A DNA stretch of 64,000 bases from Macrostomum hystrix (taxonomy: Eukaryota; Platyhelminthes; Macrostomidae), in the NCBI GenBank assembly GCA_950097015.1, contig CATNEN010000039.1, positions 3,732,001 through 3,796,000 of the forward strand, given 5' to 3'. The notes under the pieces were generated by a model that saw nothing but the letters and a program-made list of their open reading frames with translations, ran no database searches and was not told the DNA's origin. Below, piece by piece: positions 1 through 10,802 of the stretch (the stretch's first letter is position 1; the number at the start of each line of letters is the position of its first letter). The translations under genes were made by a program, and so were the position numbers.

Positions 1-285
1 GGAGAGGTGACACACGGGAGAGATGAGACACGGGAGAGGTGAGATATGGGAGAGATGACACACGGGAGAGGTGAGACACGGGAGAGGTGAGACACCGGAG
101 AGGTGAGACACTGGAGAGGTGAGACATGGGAGAGATGACACACGGGAGAGGTGAGACACGGGAGAGATGAGACACGGGAGAGGTGAGACACGGGAGAGGT
201 GAGACACGGGAGAGGTGAGACACGGGAGAGGTGAGACACGGGAGAGGTGAGACACGGGAGAGATGAGACAAGGGAAAGATGAAAC
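1..285. repeat. 16-bp minisatellite (family also at 33.1 and 62.5 kb)
   Basis: Tandem copies of a 16-bp unit, agaggtgagacacggg, with small variants (gatatggg, acaccgg, acactgg). The array runs off the left edge of the window, so its full length is unknown. The same word family appears inverted at 33125-33640, inside the ABHD8-like gene intron, and again in this orientation at 62515-62640. Every other array in the window has its own unit. Confidence 0.95.
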
Positions 286-305
286 AGTATACTATAGGTG
301 TCGGA

Positions 306-378
306 AGGGCAACGGGCCGGATTTGGAAGCTTTGAGGGCCGCATCTGGCCCGCGGGCCGGAGTTTGCCGACCCCAGCA
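306..378 (-). mobile_element. hAT-like transposon terminus (fragment)
   Basis: Read on the minus strand, this stretch begins tggggtcggcaaactccgg and continues into GGCCCGCGGGCC, then a GGCCCTCAAAG segment. That is the characteristic terminal sequence of many animal hAT elements. Only about 70 bp of one end is visible and no transposase or partner end was found nearby. It is a solo end or the remnant of a deletion derivative. Confidence 0.5.
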
Positions 379-889
379 CTAAGTACGATATCTCATAGAT
401 CGGAAATTCTGATTCTCTACTTGGAGAATGGTACTTCAGTAGCTTCCGTTGGTGGTCCAACACTGGTCAAGTCTAGAGTAGCTAATTAAATTTCGCCAGT
501 ATTTTACCGCCTACACTACTGACAGAAGTATAAAATGAGTATAAAATAAGAAGTATAAGAAGAAGAAGTATAAAATGTATAAAATGAATTTATACAGACA
601 CAGTAGGAGTACCTTTTTCCATTTTAGAAGGAAAAAGGCTTAGTTTCTAATACGTTTTGTTATCTCAATTGGCCAACTGTACATTTCATGGCTTGATGAG
701 AGAGATTGAATAAATTCATAGCTCAGTGTTTACAGTCAGAAGGTGCAACCTGTTGAAGGTCCAGAAGCTCTCCGCCTTAGGTGAAGGCCGCTATAGACCG
801 CAGGCTGCGTTCAGAAGCAGCGCAAATTTTTTTCAGGGGGTCCTTCTACTCTGGCACTGCGCCAATTCAGTATTCAAAGCAGTGCTTAC
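379..889. other. Non-coding interval, nothing further recognised
   Basis: AT-rich sequence with a short run of agaagtataa-type repeats at 530-590. The minus-strand WD-repeat-like gene must continue through or beyond this interval, because its last visible exon ends in a good donor at 889. No convincing further exon was found here. Confidence 0.4.
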
Positions 890-3024
890 CCCCGACCCAT
901 CCGCGTCTGGGCCATCAGCTGCGGTCTCACCGGCCGTGTCCTCGGTGATGGCACCGCCGCCTGAGGCATTAGCAGCCTGTTGGCCGGGCTTTCCCGCCTG
1001 CTGTTCCACTTCTTTGGCCCAGGCATCGCGAGGTATGCGCTGAAACTCCAGCGAGATCGCCTGGGTCGACGCGTCTGCGAGATTTTAGATGCAGGTGCGA
1101 ATTCCAGGATAAATTGGCCATGGTTACAGGGATCGGGACAGTGATTAAAGAGACTGGGACAGTGATTAGAGAGATTGGAACACTGATTAGATGGATTGGA
1201 ACAGTGATTAGAGGGATTGGAACAGTGATTAGAGGGATTAGAACAGTGATTAGTTGGATTGGAACAGTGATTAGAGGGATTGGAACAGTGATTAGATGGA
1301 TTGGAACAGTGATTAGATGGATTGGAACAGTGATTAGACGGATTGGAACAGTGATTAGATAGATTGGAACAGTGATTAGACGGATTGGAACAGTGATTAG
1401 TTGGATTGGAACAGTGATTAGTTGGATTGGAACAGTGATTAGATGGATTGGAACAGTGATTAGATGGATTGGAACAGTGATTAGACGGATTGGAACAGTG
1501 ATTAGACGGATTGGAACAGTGATTAGTTGGATTGGAACAGTGATTAGTTGGATTGGAACAGTGATTAGATGGATTGGGAAAAGTGGATAGAGGGATTGGA
1601 ACAGTGATTAGATGGATTGGAACAGTGATTAGATGGATTGGAACAGTGATTAGACGGATTGGAACAGTGATTAGATGGATTGGAACAGTGATTAGTTGGA
1701 TTGGAACAGTGATTAGTTGGATTGGAACAGTGATTAGTTGGATTGGAACAGTGATTAGATGGATTGGAACAGTGATTAGATGGATTGGGAAAAGTGGATA
1801 GAGGGATTGGAACAGTGATTAGATGGATTGGAACAGTGATTAGATGGATTGGAACAGTGATTAGATGGATTGGGAAAAGTGGATAGAGGGATTGGAACAG
1901 TGATTAGATGGATTGGAACAGTGATTAGATGGATTGGAACAGTGATTAGTTGGATTGGGAAAAGTGGATAGAGGGATTGGAACAGTGATTAGAGGGATTG
2001 GAACAGTGATTAGATGGATTGGGAAAAGTGGATAGAGGGATTGGAACAGTGATTAGACGGATTGGAACAGTGATTAGACGGATTGGAACAGTGATTAGTT
2101 GGATTGGGAAAAGTGTATAGAGGGATTGGAACAGTGATTAGATGGATTGGAACAGTGATGGATTGGATGGATTGGAAAAGCGGATAGAGGGATTAGAACA
2201 GTGGATAGATGGATTGGAACAGTGATTAGATGGATTGGAACAGATTAAGCGCTAATCGAGCTCAGTACTCACTCTGCATGGTGGAGGCCAGGTACTCGCC
2301 ATCAGCGGACAGGCAAACGGCCAGGCAGTTTATCCGCTTCTCGCCTTCGTCTTCGTTCATGAGGCGAGCCAGGTGGAAGCCGGCGCCGTCCCAGAGGAAC
2401 AAGCGGGCCAGACCGAGATCGTCAATGGTGGCCAGCAGGTGCAGTCCCGGCTTCACCTGTGCGGTGGCAATGTAAGCCAGGTCTAGTCCGGGCGCCTCGA
2501 ATGAACCCACCGTTGCCATGGAGATGGCGTCTAAGGCTAGCAACTGACCGCTTTCGCAGGCGCAGAATAGAAAGCGACTGCCGAAATGGTCCGCTGGCTG
2601 CTGCTGAAGGTCGGGCTCGTCAGCGGATGGTTGAAGAAACTTGATAGCGGACCGGATGCCCGGTACAACGCGGCAGAGGTCGGTTGGCACCTGGGGCGGC
2701 TTGTGCCTGGAGTTTTCGAGGGCAATAGACAAACGTGTTGACAATGTCTAACAGGTGATGAGATAATGTGCAAACAATTTCAGCATTTGAACAGCAGGCT
2801 CACCTGGCCTGCTCGTGCACTCGTTCTTCTTCGCGCGTGAAAATTTCCTGAAAAGATCGCTCCAGTAAGCTCTCAATGACTTTGTCAATGAAGCGATAGG
2901 GCTGCGGCAGCGGGACGCGATGCTTGTCCGGATCCTGTGAGAAGTCGGCGTCGATATCTGGACTGGGCTCGGACAGCTGGGATAGGCTGAGCGAGTCCTG
3001 CTTTCTGCGCATGTAGACCGGCAT
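890..3024 (-). CDS. WD40-repeat-like protein, 5' part of gene (possibly WDR93-like)
   Basis: Three minus-strand exons join with consistent phase: 3024-2804, 2706-2273 and 1074-890. Donors are gtgagc, gtgagt and gtaagc; acceptors are ctccag and tcgcag. The first ATG is at 3024. The first exon reads LPQPYRFIDKVIES and then an acidic helix ending EQA. The second carries propeller-like strands such as FLFCACESGQLLALD, LHLLATIDDLGLARLFLW and CLAVCLSADGEYLAST. The third has FQRIPRDAWAKEVEQQ followed by a low-complexity Ala/Gly/Asp tail. The PQPYR segment before WD-like repeats recalls WDR93, an axonemal-type protein, but this comes from memory and is weak. The exon at 890-1074 is too short to stand out as an ORF and is supported by splice sites and phase. 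Intron 1 is 97 bp; intron 2 (1075-2272) is almost entirely the 21-bp array. The 3' end of the gene was not found. Confidence 0.6.
1118..2250. repeat. 21-bp minisatellite filling an intron
   Basis: About 50 tandem copies of a 21-bp unit built on ggaacagtgattag plus a variable atgg/acgg/ttgg/aggg tail. A longer variant containing gggaaaagtggatagaggg recurs about every 100-240 bp in the right half, giving higher-order structure. The array lies between the donor at 2272 and the acceptor at 1075 of the minus-strand WD-repeat-like gene. Because 21 is a multiple of three, it produces spurious open frames. Confidence 0.95.
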
Positions 3025-3060
3025 GCTGAAGTCTGGCGGTGTGGCAGTGTCGCACTTTAT

Positions 3061-4550
3061 TGAATTTTCTACACTTTCATTTAGCTCAATGCGAATTATA
3101 ATTTAGCGCAATTTAAAGAAATTAAAGTCCTTTATGATCGTATGAATAACTTAACTTACTACAAGTTAATGATAATGTTTTAGTCTAGATACTATTGTAC
3201 AATATAAGTCCTAACTTAATTTAAAAAAATTTAGTTTAACGTATTGGACTAGGCAAGACGTTAAAAATAATATAAAACGACGTATTTACATATTAAAATA
3301 ATTTGTGCTTGCACCTTTTTTAGTAGCTGGCAAGATATGGCTACCACTAACGTAACTGAATCAAGATCCATGCTTTTGGTATGCAAGAAAAATGTAGAAA
3401 GGGCTATTAACTAATACAGCACAAAATATGTAGTATAAACAGATTAAGATACTTGTGCATGCCAAAATTTATAAGTGTCTGTCAAATTTGAGTTGTAATT
3501 TTGCGATAGGAACTTATTCGTGACAGTTTGATAAATCATAATTGTAACTATACAATTACAATTACTTTCCATTGAACAGAAAACCAATCAGATCGGGCTT
3601 TTTCCTACAATGTATATAAAATTGTCGGCGCAAGTCTGTTAGAAACAAAAATACGATTTACTTTTCCGGTTTTAATAGACAGTGTTAAATTTTCCATCCA
3701 CAGTGATTAATTTTCTTATCAGATTTCGCTGTGCTGTTTCTATATTTTTTTCTTATAAAACCTTAAATAAAGTAAATTATTTAATGGACAAAAATATTTG
3801 TGATATGTCATCATATATTATGCTTCAGTAGCTTGATAAATTATAGAATACATGTCTATGTCCTATAAAATATGTGTGTTTTACAAGTAGACGATAGTGA
3901 TCTGACGACTTGATCTGCTTCATAAAAAAGTTTTATTGCATATGTCAAAAAAAACTAAATTTCTAGATGGATTTGTACTCATGTATGTTTAATGTTTAAA
4001 ATGTTTGATTTTTAAATAAAATTTAGAAAGATATTAGGCAAGAAAGGATAGAGGGATTAAGAGAGATTGGACGGATCTAGTCTTTTTAATTATCTCGCAT
4101 GTGAGCGAGTACACTGTACAACAATGCATAATTGAGAAATTAAAAGCAAAGAAGCAAGTCAAAAAAGTTGGAGTGGCTAGAGCAAATGCATACTTTTATT
4201 AATATATTTACTATTTTCTTGCGAAGTGCCTACTATAATTTCTGTTTAAAAAAAGCGAAACTAAATACTTACTTTCAAACAAAAATACAGCATATTGGCT
4301 ACATTTGATTTACTTATTAATTGTGTGAAAAAATTAAAACGTTTTATCGAAGAAAATTTTATCGCGATTCTTCTTTAAGATTTATGTTCCTGTAAATTTA
4401 CTGTACTCATTAATTTACAATGTTGGAAAGGTGCGTATCTATGAATAATATAATTATGATTCGGCTGAAAATTATGAAAAAACTAGGGTGAAGTACTTTA
4501 TAAAGATAAATACCACTGTTTTACTTAGCAGTTACTTAATTTTTTAAATA
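3061..4550. other. AT-rich intergenic DNA
   Basis: About 1.5 kb of low-GC sequence with many A/T runs. Neither strand shows a coding-like frame, RNA gene or tandem repeat. It probably contains the promoter and 5' UTR of the minus-strand WD-repeat-like gene, but no clear core promoter could be assigned. Confidence 0.5.
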
Positions 4551-4552
4551 TA

Positions 4553-5521
4553 CCTTTTCCACTCCAAGTCTGTCACAAGTAACTTCAAATCTGCCGTAGA
4601 TAGCAGAAAGGCATACATTCAGCTCGCAAGCCGAGCGCCAACTTAAGAGTCTATGGTTAAAGCTCAGATCAATTCTGTCATAAGTAACTTCAAATCTGTC
4701 CACTGAACAGATAGGGAATTGGAACCAAAGCAGTAAAGACTAGAAAACTTCTTTATAGACAGACCCAGATTTTAACAGTGAAACTTATTCGTCTATGGCA
4801 ATCTTACATATAAATTCTGTCACAAGTAAGTTCAAATCTGTCAGAGATATATATGTTGACAGCAATGTGAGTTCAGAACAATTTTTTCTTGCCATACCTA
4901 CCATGCCCTATGCAAGAATATGCTTAATAGACAGGCAGCGCCTGGTTAACAGCTACAACACTGGACGGGACTGGAGGAGACTGGCCATTGACCTCGGAAT
5001 CAAAAAGACCACTGCAAACTTGATCCTAAAGCACTATCTAGAGGAAAACCGGACACAATACACAGAGCAAGAGGAGGGGCTAGACACGTGAAAGTAAGTG
5101 AACAGATGCTTCAAGCACTTCACCGGTATGTTGCTGAGAAGCCGACCATCACATTGAGTGAAATGCGAGAGAGGCTGACTGTTGAATTTCACGACGCACC
5201 CACTGTTTCTACTCAATGCCTGAGCAAGAAGCTAGACGGTACTCTGATAACCTTAAAGGACGTCAGGCATGTGCACGCGGGCTGGAATGCGCCAGGCACC
5301 ATGGATGCGCGAGCGATGTACTAATTTAAGAGAACTGTTCAAAATAAACCTTTGTTTTGTTATCTGTTCAGTGGACAGATTTGAAGTTACTTATGGCAGA
5401 ATTGATCTGAGCTTTAACCATAGACTCTTAAGTTGGCGCTCGGCTTGCGAGCTGAATGTATGCCTTTCTGCTATCTACGGCAGATTTGAAGTTACTTTTG
5501 ACAGACTTGGAGTGGAAAAGG
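4553..5521 (+). mobile_element. Tc1/mariner-type element with long TIRs and truncated transposase
   Basis: Imperfect terminal inverted repeats of about 155-160 bp (4553-4712 and 5366-5521) start CCTTTTCCACTCCAAGTC and are bounded on both sides by TA, the target duplication of the IS630/Tc1/mariner superfamily. Each arm repeats the word aagtaacttcaaatctg. A further copy lies at 4826, inside the left arm's inner flank, so these words look like subterminal transposase-binding sites. The interior holds only the N-terminal DNA-binding part of a transposase in two frames. Non-autonomous as it stands. Confidence 0.8.
4795..5324 (+). pseudogene. Transposase N-terminal paired-HTH fragment (Tc1/mariner-like)
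   Basis: Two overlapping frames. 4795-5091 contains DRQRLVNSY then WRRLAIDLGIKKTTANLIL, a helix-turn-helix of Tc1/IS630-type transposases. 5088-5324 contains LHRYVAEKPTITLSEMRERL and SKKLDGTLITLKDVRH, which fits the second HTH of the same domain. The frames meet at a stop next to a gtaagt, so either a small intron or a frameshift separates them. No DDE/D catalytic domain follows; the right inverted repeat begins about 40 bp after the last stop. The GIKKTT core resembles the GIKRTT core of the fragment at 51370-51600, so the two elements are related. Confidence 0.6.
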
Positions 5522-6850
5522 TATAGTAGTTTTCGTTAACATTGTGATTCTTAGATTGTTTCTGAATTTCGTTAATAGTGCCTTTAAAACATACTTAGCT
5601 TAAGTGTTGCTTTTTCTATTAGTATGTTTCATTTAGCATCAATTTGACAACGAAATCAATTGGTTGCCCTTGTATAGCAAAGGTTATAGCAAAATGTTTA
5701 ATTTAACATATTCATGGATTGTCGCGAAATAGTTTTGTGACTAACTAAACCTGCTAAAATATACTCAAACTTTAAACAAATATTTATTGCTTTGTACAAT
5801 TTTCAGTACAAGTAGTCTTATTAGTACACAGTACACTTAGTTTCATTGCTATATATATATATATAATTTTTTACAATATAATTGGTTGCTATTGTAAATA
5901 AAAAGTAGTATGTTGTGAACAAGTTTGGTGTTGTTTGTATGTAGTTAGTTAGGTAGTCATTTAGTTAGATTTTTTGGCTAGAACTATAACTAAAAGCATG
6001 AGCATAATTAAAGTTAAATTAAAGCACAACCATAATTAAAGCAGGCCCTATCTGTCAACTTATGATTAGAAAGCCAGAAATTAGAAAAAGTTCTTTTTTA
6101 ATATTCAGATTTTTTAATTGGTTCGATCTCAAATGGCCAATTAAAATAAAAAATGAAGTAAGTTAGCACAAATAAGTGTTAAATCTCTAAATAATATAGT
6201 ATTAAGGCGGAAGGCCTTTTGTTTACGAAGTTGGAGTGGCAGCGAAGCTAGTGTGCTGCATGGCACGTATATTTATATTTACAGCAAACGCGAGAGCGAG
6301 ATAGAGGGGCCTAGGGAGGTGCGAAATTGTGGCGTGACTTCTCACACCCCGGCTTAGCGAGCCGGCTGGCTGGGTGCACCAACCCCCACCTCAACTAGAC
6401 TGAGGTTGAGGGGTTTTGGGTGCGGCTGCACTGGCGCTGGCTGGTCGCGTGTTGACTGTCCGCCACAGTATGCACATTGGTTGAGAGAATTTTTTATTAA
6501 TATAAAGTGCAAGTTTGCTCTTAACTGTCCATCTACATAGAGGGCTACAACATATTATAAAAAATATTTTTATACCACTGTAAGGCTTAAACAAAACATG
6601 CTTTTATTGCTTTCTTCTTTAAACAGATGTAAGTCAATTCTTTAGGAGAATATAGCTAATAAATAGTTATGATAAACTATAAGTTACTGTAAGTTACACA
6701 TACACATGAGTGTATTTGAGTGTTTCTATTTTGTTGGTTTTAGAAATTTAGGTGCTATGTAGTATTATAGTTACTCCTTAATTTTGTGTTGATTTTATAA
6801 TAATAATAATAATAGTTACACTCCACGCCGACCACAGAAGTGGCCAAGAG
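5522..6850. other. AT-rich interval with one GC-richer patch
   Basis: Mostly low-GC DNA with an (AT)n run near 5850 and an (ATA)n run at 6800-6815, which is probably the 3' tail of the adjoining LINE. A GC-richer patch at about 6230-6470 includes cgcgagagcgagatagagg and a small inverted repeat, cctcaactagactgaggttgagg. It may be decayed repeat, but no family could be assigned. No coding frame was recognised. Confidence 0.4.
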
Positions 6851-8630
6851 GGGGGAGCGTCAAAACGCGCGTTTCAGTGCCAGGTCTCTGACGTGCTTCA
6901 CGCCTGCCGCCTGGCTGGGTGCTCGGGCGTCTTCAAAAAGGCGGTCAATATAGCGGGCTGTACGTCCCTGGCCGCGCCTGCGCGGTCCCTGCGAGGTCCA
7001 CAGCAGGACATCCTGCAGCGGCTCTGGGCAGTAGGCTTCGGCGCGGATGACATGCCCGGCCAGCCGCAGTCGCCGCTGACTCAGCAGGACAGAAGGCCGC
7101 GTTAGGCGCGCACGCTGGTACAGGGACTCGGTTGTCTCGCTGCCAGGGCCGCGGCGGGCGCCGAAAGCGGCGCGAACTAGGGCCGCATGCGCCGCGTCGA
7201 GCTGCGCCTCGAGCGCCCCGGTCATCGTCCAGGTCTCAGCATTGTACAAGAGGGCGGTCTCGACAACTGCCTGGAACAGCTGGGACCTGGCGCCGTTCGA
7301 CAGGGCCTCGGAGAGTAGCACCGCCCGCACAGAACGGTAGGCGGCCCAGGCCTTGCCGCGTCGTCTCGCCAGGTCGTCGCCCACGTCAGGCACCAGTCCG
7401 CCGAGGTAGACGAACTGACGGCACTTCGGGAGCACGGTCCCGGGGCCGTCACCGTCTCTTAGTCGAATCTCGGCAGGTAGGTTTTGCGGCACCGTCAGCA
7501 CCTCGGTCTTCATGGCGTTGATAGCGAGGCCGACCCTCGCCGCCGCCGCAGTCAGGCCATCCAGCAGCCGTTGGGCGCCTTCGGCCGTCGTAGACAGCAG
7601 GGCAAGGTCGTCCGCGTAGCCGAGGACAGACAACTTCTTCTCCGGGTGCCGTCGACTAGTGCGTCTTTGAAGCAGAAAACCGTCCTCTGCAGTCGGCAGG
7701 CCGGTCCTGAGCACCCAGTCCATCACCAGCACGAAAAGAAAAGGCGCCAGGGTGTCACCCTGCAGCACTCCGGAGGTAGTGCTGAACAGGTCCGACGGTC
7801 CGTCTGGCGTCGCTACCACAGCGGTGGTGTCCTGATACAGTGCCATGATGGCGGAGATCAGCTGCTGCGGTATGTTGTAGGCACGGAGCACGTGAGGCAG
7901 CGCGCCGCGGGCCACCGAGTCGAAAGCTTTGAGAAAGTCAACAAAGATGACGACAAGGCTTGACTGGTGGATGCGCGCCTCCTCGATGATGCGACGGAGG
8001 GCCAGGATCTGAGTCACCGTGCCGCGACGGGGCCGGAACCCATTCTGCTCGTACCGCAGAAACGAGTCCAGCACAGGCTGTAACCGTGCTAACAGCACCC
8101 GGTTGAACAGCTTCGCGGCACAGGACATGAGCGAGATCCCGCGATGCTCCTCCTTCTTTGTAGTGCCCGGCTTCTTCGGGATGCCGACGATGGTGGCCTG
8201 GGTCCACTCGCGGGGCGCAGGGCCTCCCGCCAGGACGCCGTTCATCACGCGGGCCACCTCGGTGGCAACCCTTGTGACTCGCAGTGCCTCTACGGGGACC
8301 TCATCCGGACCGGGGGCGCGGCCTCCCGGTGCCCTGCGGGCGAATTCCACGATGTCGGTGCTGGTCACTGGACTGGTGTCGAAGTCCTCCTGCCGCGGTA
8401 GCGCCACCTCGGGGGGCAGCGGCATCTCGTTCGGCAGAGTCGGCGGCGGCGCGTTGACAATGGCGGCGAAGAAGGTGCGCAGCTCGTTTCTGCGCTCCTC
8501 GGCAGTATCGCCAGCCAGGTTGAGCGCCGCTTTCGTTTTGCGACCGGTGAGGGCGTTCACAACGGGCCAGACGACCCTGTTCTGCCGTTCAGGCCCGACA
8601 GAGGGCCTGATTTTATATAATATTAGTAAT
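6800..8630 (-). mobile_element. Non-LTR retrotransposon (LINE), 5'-truncated copy
   Basis: A minus-strand reverse-transcriptase ORF (8560-6860) is followed by a short 3' region and an (ATT)n tail at about 6800-6815, the usual 3' signature of RTE/CR1-like LINEs. Coding similarity fades into AT-rich sequence near 8620, as expected for 5' truncation during target-primed integration. The 3' end, which reads ggcgtggagtg on the minus strand, has a diverged relative at 35236-35295. A decayed copy of the RT region lies at 48640-49470, so this is a family with several members here. Confidence 0.85.
6860..8608 (-). CDS. LINE reverse transcriptase (ORF2 3' part)
   Basis: One long open frame. The recognised part is 566 codons from a GTG at 8560, and the frame stays open upstream to about 8608, so the true start is lost. 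RT motifs occur in order: FVDFLKAFD near residue 206 (motif A, catalytic Asp), SGVLQGDTLAPFLF near 263 (motif B), and YADDLALL at 315 (motif C, catalytic YADD). They are preceded by RAPGPDEVPVEALR and IVGIPKKPG, which are typical of LINE RTs. Frame and catalytic residues are intact, so the copy looks recent. No endonuclease domain is present because the 5' end is missing. Motif B wording suggests an RTE- or Proto2-like clade, but the clade is not certain. Much higher GC than its surroundings. Confidence 0.9.
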   Translation of the reverse strand, partial: RPSVGPERQNRVVWPVVNALTGRKTKAALNLAGDTAEERRNELRTFFAAIVNAPPPTLPNEMPLPPEVALPRQEDFDTSPVTSTDIVEFARRAPGGRAPGPDEVPVEALRVTRVATEVARVMNGVLAGGPAPREWTQATIVGIPKKPGTTKKEEHRGISLMSCAAKLFNRVLLARLQPVLDSFLRYEQNGFRPRRGTVTQILALRRIIEEARIHQSSLVVIFVDFLKAFDSVARGALPHVLRAYNIPQQLISAIMALYQDTTAVVATPDGPSDLFSTTSGVLQGDTLAPFLFVLVMDWVLRTGLPTAEDGFLLQRRTSRRHPEKKLSVLGYADDLALLSTTAEGAQRLLDGLTAAAARVGLAINAMKTEVLTVPQNLPAEIRLRDGDGPGTVLPKCRQFVYLGGLVPDVGDDLARRRGKAWAAYRSVRAVLLSEALSNGARSQLFQAVVETALLYNAETWTMTGALEAQLDAAHAALVRAAFGARRGPGSETTESLYQRARLTRPSVLLSQRRLRLAGHVIRAEAYCPEPLQDVLLWTSQGPRRRGQGRTARYIDRLFEDARAPSQAAGVKHVRDLALKRAF

Positions 8631-8779
8631 AGTTTGTGATTTATATCTTATAACTATGAGTGCCATTTTATATCTACCTACTGTTGTAGTAGTAATTGCA
8701 GAAGGGCTGTGGGAAATGCCACATCATTTGGTGACATCAGCCAGCCAGGAGGCAATTATGACCAGTCTGCTAACTCCTG

Positions 8780-8997
8780 AGCACACACACACACTAACAC
8801 AAGATGTGTACATCTGCCCTGGCTTTCTTATGTTTAGACAGTGTACACTTCACTGTGCTTTGGTGGCATAAATTGCATTTCAAGCCTCCAAACCTTTTCT
8901 CAATGGCTGTGGCCCAACTAATCTGGTCTTGCCATGGATTCAAGCTCAGGGACCTTGATACGAGGCAAATGCATTAGACCGCTCTGCCACTGACCCC
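8780..8997 (-). mobile_element. tRNA-derived SINE
   Basis: On the minus strand the element starts with a tRNA-like head at 8997-8925. It has an A box, tggcagagcgg, and a B-box-like gcttgaatccatgg about 45 bp later, as in pol III promoters. A body follows with gcagatgtacaca and cagtgaagtgtacactg, ending in a (GT)n-like tail at about 8785. A second copy of head end plus body is on the plus strand at 30690-30890. Two copies sharing a non-tRNA body support a SINE rather than a tRNA gene. Confidence 0.65.
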
Positions 8998-10540
8998 CTG
9001 ACAAAGGCTAGATTTGGCTGATGTGGCTGATCTACCTACTGACTTTCAAAATAGTTCTGTAATGAAATTCGATCTGAAAAGTATTTAGTATGTGCAAATA
9101 TTTAAGTTTTTTGCTTTCTTGCTATATTACTTCTATTAGTATGAAACTTTCCCCGATTTTACTCATTAAACCATTTTAAATTAGTGATGTACTATTGAGT
9201 TGTAGACATGCAGAGAAATTTTAATCTCAGAAGCAGCTTGCCAACATACAGCCTTCCAGTTTTTGTATTAATTAAATTTCGTTTAGTAAGGCTTTCAAAT
9301 ATTTTATATTTAAGGGCCTACAAAGAACTCGTTGAATAATTAATCAGTAAATGGAAATTCTCTCCAGTGTTCCAACATGGTTTCTTTTTTATTTTTTTCT
9401 CTGTAGATTCACGAAGCCATTATTTTTATATTGCGAGCTTTGAGTAGGTGAAAATTAGTATTCTCTTTTTTTGGCTTTCAATCGTAATGAGATTTCGAGA
9501 ACAAGAGGGACAGACGAGCGCTGAAGAGGCCGAACCATTTGAGCTCCGGCAGATGGCCTGCTAATCGAAATTTACTTTTCTAGTCTAGGCTGAGTCCGCT
9601 GAGTGTCCGCTTATTGCTGGCTTATTTTAAGTCTATATTTGACAGCCGAGGTGGCGGGTGCGGCCATTTCCTCGCTGTCGATTCGCTGGGCTTTGAAAGG
9701 ATTTTTTCGGTAAAAAATCGTCGATTCTCTGTCTTGCTCACTAGCTGCTCTGCCTTTTTTTGACTGCTTGACTGCCTTCATCATCATTTTTCCCTGTGGT
9801 TTGGCCTCCTCAGACTCGCGCACTCCAATGCCCCTTCGGCTCTTAGTACATTCACTATTCCCTATTCCCATCTTCCCGTCTCCATTCCTCTTCCTTCTTC
9901 CCAGCGCTGGCCAAGATTATCCCGTTGGGGATTAGCAGTTCTGCACCCGCCCGGTCCCGGGTCAGAATTATTTTTCCATCTTCTCTCTATAAAGTCCATT
10001 CTGGTCAATTTTCTTCTACTGGCCTCTTCTAGTCTCGGTTTGCCCGGTTTGCTCGGCGACGGATCGGCGGAGTCTCTGGAGCCCCCCTGCCTGCCTTGGC
10101 CCACCGCGATTTTCGCCAATTGCTTCGCCCGGCCCCGCCCTGGACACCTCCCTGGCGCTCGCCAGCTCTATTTCTCCAGTCGGGCCTAATCTTTGAGGCG
10201 CGATTGGAGAAATGGGAAAATAAAAATCCCTCCCAGGAGCTGAGATCCCTTGGCTAAAAAAGACTGACTGACTGCTCTGCACGCCTCCGGGCATATATTG
10301 GGGGGATTTACAGACCGCCCTACCCGAGGCCGTCCTTGAGGTGTCAGATTTCAATCTGAACGAAAAACCAACACAAGAATGACTTGAATTATTGACTAGC
10401 TTCAATATTATTCCCAGCCAGCGTAGAGGCACAGCCGGGCCTGTAGGTTTCCCTCTTCAATCCGATTGTTCAATTGCTCTGTTGATTTCCTTTGTTAGTA
10501 ATTGTGCAGCTGCATCGTTGAGCAGTGGTGAAACAAAATA
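8998..10540. other. Intergenic region with a GC-rich patch
   Basis: 9000-9480 is AT-rich and featureless. 9480-10460 is GC-richer with overlapping open frames on the minus strand, but none shows a recognisable domain or conserved-looking motif, so no CDS is called. At 10541 the sequence atgagtgcag is followed by gtaaaa, which could be the end of a short first coding exon or 5' exon. No partner exon could be phased to it. Confidence 0.35.
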
Positions 10541-10802
10541 TGAGTGCAGGTAAAAGACACGCCGTTATATGTCAATGTCCTTACCTCTCACATATGAGCT
10601 CATTATTTTATAACTCCCGGCTGCTTGAGTCCAGTTTTCCACTTGAGCTGTTCTACACTGTCCAACAACTCGAAAAAATAATGATCTCAGTAATAATGAT
10701 TTTCTAATCTTCTGTTCTCATAATAAGCTAAACATCCTTTTGCTTAGTTAGCTACTGTACTGACATGAGTTGATCAATCCTTACTTCCATCCATTAAACT
10801 TC

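Noticed and set aside
7132-8639. Several plus-strand frames of 100-200 residues opposite the LINE RT
   Set aside because: Antisense shadows of a GC-rich coding frame; the minus frame carries all RT motifs.
8925-8997. Functional tRNA gene
   Set aside because: A- and B-box-like sequences are present, but an acceptor stem is not formed and the same sequence plus a non-tRNA body recurs at 30.7 kb, which fits a SINE.
9600-10432. Minus-strand frames of 85-138 residues as genes
   Set aside because: Low-complexity, overlapping frames without a domain, splice support or a consistent frame.
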